64,000 nt of DNA from Baylisascaris procyonis. Taxonomy: Eukaryota; Nematoda; Chromadorea; Rhabditida; Ascarididae. Within the stretch, counting starts at the first letter, position 1. Each line of letters starts with the position of its first letter. The translations under genes were made by a program, and so were the position numbers. The stretch spans positions 967,501-1,031,500 of the forward strand of contig JAZARR010000229.1 of the NCBI GenBank assembly GCA_037389465.1, read 5' to 3'. The notes beneath the pieces were generated by a model that worked only from the letters and a program-made list of their open reading frames with translations, ran no database searches and had not been told where the DNA came from. Shown here piece after piece: positions 59,257 through 64,000 of this stretch.

Positions 59257-60361
59257 GTGTCACGCAGAACCACTGCTCGTTTACTTTTCGTTATCCCAGA
59301 TTCACACAGTATTGTACATTATTTTTTAAGGAAAAAATACATAGATACGTTTGAAGTTGTCTCCTCTTCCTCAGAAATTACAATTCGAGGGATCATCAGA
59401 TGAACGCTTTTAGCTTCCGTTCCGTTCAAACCGACAGCTAGATGGGAACGTTAGAGGATCATATTTAGCGCTTCGGTGCGATGGAAGAGATATATTTGAG
59501 TGCTACCGTGCAATGCGGCTTATATATACGCCTACGGTGACGGCGTTGCAGGAGGAAACGTGACTGCGCTACCTGCCATGGAGATAGTATGCTGCAGTAC
59601 TGCATCCACCTCATCATGGCGCCTCTAATATCTACCACCTTGAGAACTGATTTCACCTATGATTTAGATCGAGAGCAAAAAAGGGGTTGAGGATACATGA
59701 ATTATTTGTTAATTTCTGCACCGTCCAGCGAGCCATAATTGCTTTGCTTCTTTCTTAAGCGCGTTTAATTTGCATATTTCAATCAGCTCTCAAATTTCTA
59801 TTTCCGCGTCATTTTGAAGGAGGTCAAGTGCAATGTTTCCCGAAATTTTCGTGTTTTTGTCAATTTAAAGGTACAATTTTCTGTTTTTGATGATAATTTC
59901 ATCAAATCCTATCAACTATTACCTTTTGCCGAAAATCAGCTTGCATTAATATCATCGAAGATATAAACGGTAATCATCGCTAGAAAGCTCTGAAATTCAT
60001 ATTCCTCCCATGCTCCCTCTCTCATCTTCGCAACTTTTTCGCTAGAGTACAGACTTCACTTTTGGGCAAACTGTATAGGAGATCGTGGCTTCTTGATTAT
60101 CACTCTTTTTAACATGATGTTTTGCAAACATTTGCACATGAAAGGCACTTAATACTGCTATATCGCAATATTTTTTAAGGAGTGGGCAGATTAAATTGAT
60201 TGCACCAATTAGCGATGACGTCATATACGACCTGAAAACCAAAAAATAAGTCATCTGCTCGACATTATCATCATCGCGCATCGGAATCACCGATCCCTCA
60301 TTTGCAAATTTCCTCCTTGTTTCGATCAATGATCACTACAACTTTCAATTAGCTGAATGCA
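59257..60361. other. downstream flank of the Maelstrom gene
   Basis: No further exon could be tied to the Maelstrom gene. A minus ORF (60042-60329) contains a polar stretch (NEGSVIPMRDDDNVEQ) but starts on TTG and has no usable acceptor. Confidence 0.3.
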
Positions 60362-61988
60362 TTACTGTCCCTTGTCGGATGCATATCCTGCAACGTCAAA
60401 TAAATACTTCTGCTTTTCCCATTGCGGTCGATTGTTCGAGGTAGAAAATACATCAGGTCCCTCCTCGAATGCATTCACTTTACTCGTACTTTCATCTGAA
60501 ATAGTAACTACCAGCGATTTTCGAAGATTCCATCAGCAGATCGAAGAATGCGCCGAAACCAATCGATCAAGCATTCGCAGTTACATGATTCTGCGAGCGA
60601 ATCTCTGAAATCTCCTGTAGCTTTGTGAAAGTTCCTTCTTATATAGCTCCCTCTACTCACTCACCCCCTCTCCTCTCCTTTCCCTCTTGCTTATGACCTG
60701 CACGATTACTGCGGACTTGCTCATCCTCGTTTTGAAGTTATTTAATAGCGACCCTCGAGCTGTTAATCTTTTTCGAAGTGCGTTATTTTGGCTATGAGAT
60801 ACGGAAAGAATTTAATGCGAAGGGTTTCCAACAATGGAGGATCGATTCGTGTTTGCGGATGCACTCGTCGATGCGCTTGCCGAGCACCTCAAAGGAATAC
60901 CGAATGCAGAGTACAAACTTTGGATGGACATTTTTGGTAAAAATCAACCCTTCGAGGTGGGTTCTCTCATTTCCTTTCAGTTTGGATAACCTTTTCTTGC
61001 TGCATATAAGATTTGTCTATTTGAGGGGGCCCTTTTCGACTCACAGATGATTAGGTGACATCGTTGAGGGAAAATTTCAAATGTGTAAAACGATGATCGC
61101 TTAAATATGGAATCTATAAAACAATGACTTGAAGCTTTCTATGCAACAATTTTCAGGCTAAAATCTTCCAGACTCCTATGAAGAGTTCATCACACTTTTC
61201 TTTATGAGGCGAGAAGGAGGGATAGAGAAAGTTGTCATTAAATTGCTCACCCTGAATACATCATATATCATTTTCATGCGTTTATTTTTATGAGGCGGAA
61301 GTGTCGACAACACAATCGTTTGCTCTTTGCTAAACAAATTTTGCAAAGCAAACAATGTCACCGTCGAATCTGTGCATATTTATACGTTGTATTTTCATAT
61401 CCCAAATCGTTCGTTAAAAAATTTCGAGTGCGGCAGAAAGATTTCAAATGATCGAGGAAGGGCGAATAGAATTCTCCCCATTCAAAGAGAGCGAGAAGGC
61501 AAAGCCCAACTTTTATTTATTTATTGTAGTCTCGTTTTTCTGCTCCCAAGAGCGCTCTCTTTGATGTACTTTCAACGAGAAAGGGTCACTGAGTTCATGA
61601 GATCGTTCGACGGGTTTGAAAAGAGAACTTGATTACGTATTATTCCATTTTTGAGCAGTGATGCGGTCTCACCTCTTCGGGCAACTTTTCCTGTGCCACT
61701 TCACATTACACCGTGGTTTCTGTAATCGCTTTAATTTTTAAAATTTCTCATTTCGCCTTATTTCCTCGAATTCTTACTCATAATTATCAAATCTCCGAGA
61801 AGTACCACATTGTAGGTGATGGAAGGGAGGGGGTGGAGGAGGTTGCTGGCATATGCCGATTGTGATGAGAGAGGTGAAATAGCGGAAGTCACTTTTTGAG
61901 ATAGCCTCTTTGGTGTGCCTTCTAACTTCTTTGTTGTCAGCGCTCAGATAAAATATTTCTTGGACTCTCTCGCAGTAGTTATTGGGCT
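60362..61988 (-). other. candidate exons of an unidentified minus-strand gene
   Basis: 61988-61893 reads PNNYCERVQEIFYLSADNKE and ends in phase 1. 61369-61251, after a TATGCACAG acceptor, starts in phase 1 and reads STVTLFALQNLFSKEQTIVL, then PPHKNKRM, ending at AGG/GTGAGC. A third piece, 60495-60362, after TACTATTTCAG, reads NAFEEGPDVFSTSNNRPQWE to a TAA. The first two join in phase. The third needs a linking exon that was not fixed (a 20-nt piece at 60604-60585 fits its phase). The pieces look like real protein but match no family known to me. They overlap plus-strand candidates. Confidence 0.35.
60834..60956 (+). CDS. candidate first exon of an unidentified plus-strand gene
   Basis: An ATG at 60834, with an in-frame stop six codons upstream, opens 41 codons (MEDRFVFADALVDALAEHLK, ending in NQPFE) to a GAG/GTGGGT donor in phase 0. 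Composition is clearly protein-like, with an amphipathic helix. Three in-phase acceptors follow: 60980 (short), 61156 (AKIFQTPMKSSSHFSL then stop) and 62055 (FVTPWERRANVFCR). The 3' end is therefore unresolved. It could also be a late exon of the Maelstrom gene. No family is recognised. Confidence 0.35.
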
Positions 61989-62099
61989 CTGCGCTCTTCA
62001 AATTTTAGAGAACACCTGTATTCGACCATTGTGATCTGATGAAACTTTTTTGCAGTTCGTAACGCCATGGGAACGTCGGGCGAACGTTTTCTGTCGAGT

Positions 62100-64000
62100 A
62101 CATAGTGCGACGCGGAATTGCTGTTGTGCGGCAGCAACCGCAGCTCGAAGTTGCTTTGCGATATTCTTCGCCCTTCGCGAACTACTCCAACTCCCATTTG
62201 GCGATTAGACCCCAAATTCTCGTTTCGTAATACGGCTCATTTTGTGACGAACAAACTTGCAGCATATTTCAGCTCCGATTTTTTTTTCAGGAGTGAGGGA
62301 AGGTGCAAATCAAAATACATGTGAATTATTTGGACTGTTAATTGGGGCAACTATAGATTCAAGATGTTAAATTTGAGGATTGAAATGGTGAATGAATATA
62401 AAGTTGGAAGTTTGATCGTTGCAATCGCCTCCCTGCCCACCCGTTGTGCAATTTATTTCACCAATTTAAGATGTATGCGGATTTGTTGCTTAATTAGATC
62501 AATTTCGATTTCGCAATAAATGTATTTTTAACAATTTCAGTTTGATCAATTGGCAGACAATTATATTTAGTCGATGCTTGACTAATTGCAATTGATGAGC
62601 CGATTAGAGTGCTTAATCAACAGGCATTTCGATACATCGATGATTGTTGTTTTGATCTCCTTTATTTTGCACATGATTCCTATTTGTCGCTTGAAGTAAG
62701 CTTCTTAGTCATGAATTTTTTACATTCAGTCATTTCCCTCATGGAAATCACCTTCAATTTTCGTTCCCTGTGGGCCTCTCAAGATCGATATTTCACCAGA
62801 ACATGGTCACCAAGTTCGAAATTTTTGCTCGCCATTCTTTCTCGGGTAAGTTGGGGAGTGCGCTAGACGGGATAAGATATAAATTAAGATTGTTGCTGCT
62901 AAACCAGCTGTAGTGTGTTAATCTTTTGTCTAAATTTTGAATAATAACGAAGCATGGCATGTAATATGCCATTTCCTACGTGGTCGACCGGTTCCACAAA
63001 TTTTGCCCTCTGCTACTAAATAGGATACTTCATGTTGTAAAAGAAGACCGCTTGGACGGACGGGTTTTGTTTGTGGAATTCGGCAAAGTGAGCTCTCATA
63101 AGAAGTAAGGGTTTATTAATGCGGTTTAAAAAGGAATATCTACAGGGTACTAATCTACAGCACATGTAAAGGTTTTATAAGTTCGGTATATACTATTCAG
63201 AGGTTTGCTTTAGTCTATCGGGCTGCACTCGTACCCACAAAATAGTATGCAGTTGCTACAGTAATCTCCACTTGCGATAGGCATTCACGTAGTGTGCCAC
63301 CTACACTTACAATAGAAATTTGTAATTTTTTATTCGGTCATCTAAGAGCGCAAAATCGGGACAACCTGCGGAACTTCAGCTCTTGTTCGTTTGGGGCACT
63401 AAACGGAAATATTTCAATTCCGGCAGATAAGGCAATATGAAGGTCCTGTTGGAGCCAGGCGTAGATCTAGAATATGCGTAGACACAGCGAACGGTTATTT
63501 TTGTATTCTAGCTTCATATCTTATCTAAGGTTAGCATTATGAAGCGAAAAAAGAATTACATACGTTTAAATTACTTCATCATATCCCACTAACATATTCT
63601 ACGATTCCAACTTGGATTCTCCACATCCGTGAGTGGATAGCAACGGAATTCGATTGCCGGCGGATACTCCTAATTACTTGACTGGCTGATCGGAGCACGG
63701 TATCGCTACCTATTAACTTGTTCGGATACGGTCGCAGTCGGTGCCTAGGTATACTCCTAGGTAATTCTATGTGAAACACCCTCAGATCCGGAAGGACCTC
63801 ACCTCAACGTCAACCAACCACAAGCGGTATTCAATCGCCGATGTTTTGCCCGACCAAAAGTGGTGAGTCTGACTCAGTCGAAACTCAATTTTTCTGACTG
63901 AGGTCTTCTTTCGTTTCGAACTCATTTCAATGAGGAAAATTGAGTATGTTCGAGCTCTGCTCATAAAGTGTGACCTTTGAGAAGCAAATCAACCCCTAGT
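62100..64000. other. no gene recognised
   Basis: Acceptor-like sites at 62289 and 62540 are followed by short open stretches only. The last 400 bases are GC-richer and carry two short minus ORFs (63579-63779 and 63782-63964) with no motif. Confidence 0.35.

Overview
This window looks like nuclear DNA from a nematode, probably a clade V (strongylid-like) worm. It is AT-rich. Its genes are split into short exons by long introns, with TTTCAG-type acceptors. They include an MSP-domain (major sperm protein) gene and a GNAT acetyltransferase of the nematode-expanded type. The species call is inference. No rRNA or tRNA was recognised, and no bacterial-type operon is present. Gene models below were assembled by hand by matching splice sites and reading-frame phase; no alignment was run.

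Layout: 1-2.9 kb holds one interrupted ORF of unknown identity. 2.9-7.1 kb (minus) is a six-exon GNAT gene. 7.6-8.0 kb is a decayed LINE reverse-transcriptase scrap. 8-15.3 kb is gene-poor with diverged repeats at 12.7-13.6 kb. 15.3-19.0 kb (plus) is a Lys/Ser-rich MSP-domain gene with a 64-bp minisatellite in its last intron. 23.3-31.5 kb (plus) is a complete nine-exon GDP-fucose transporter (SLC35C1 type). 34.4-38.0 kb and 40.0-46.0 kb (both minus) are a tandem pair of paralogous single-pass membrane proteins, each with a thrombospondin type-1-like domain and an unrecognised cysteine-rich C-terminal module. The second copy carries a LINE tail and a 206-bp foldback element in its first intron. 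46.6-48.65 kb (plus) is a broken Penelope-like retroelement in which a GIY-YIG-like region lies upstream of the reverse transcriptase. 52.95-59.3 kb (plus) encodes a Maelstrom-type protein (HMG box plus MAEL domain). 60.4-62.1 kb has candidate exons on both strands that could not be resolved.

The genes do not form a pathway. The transporter would feed Golgi fucosylation, and TSP1 domains are classic O-fucose acceptors. The MSP gene points to sperm, and Maelstrom points to germline transposon control. The most notable items are the paralogous TSP1 pair, the nematode Maelstrom gene and the permuted Penelope-like element.
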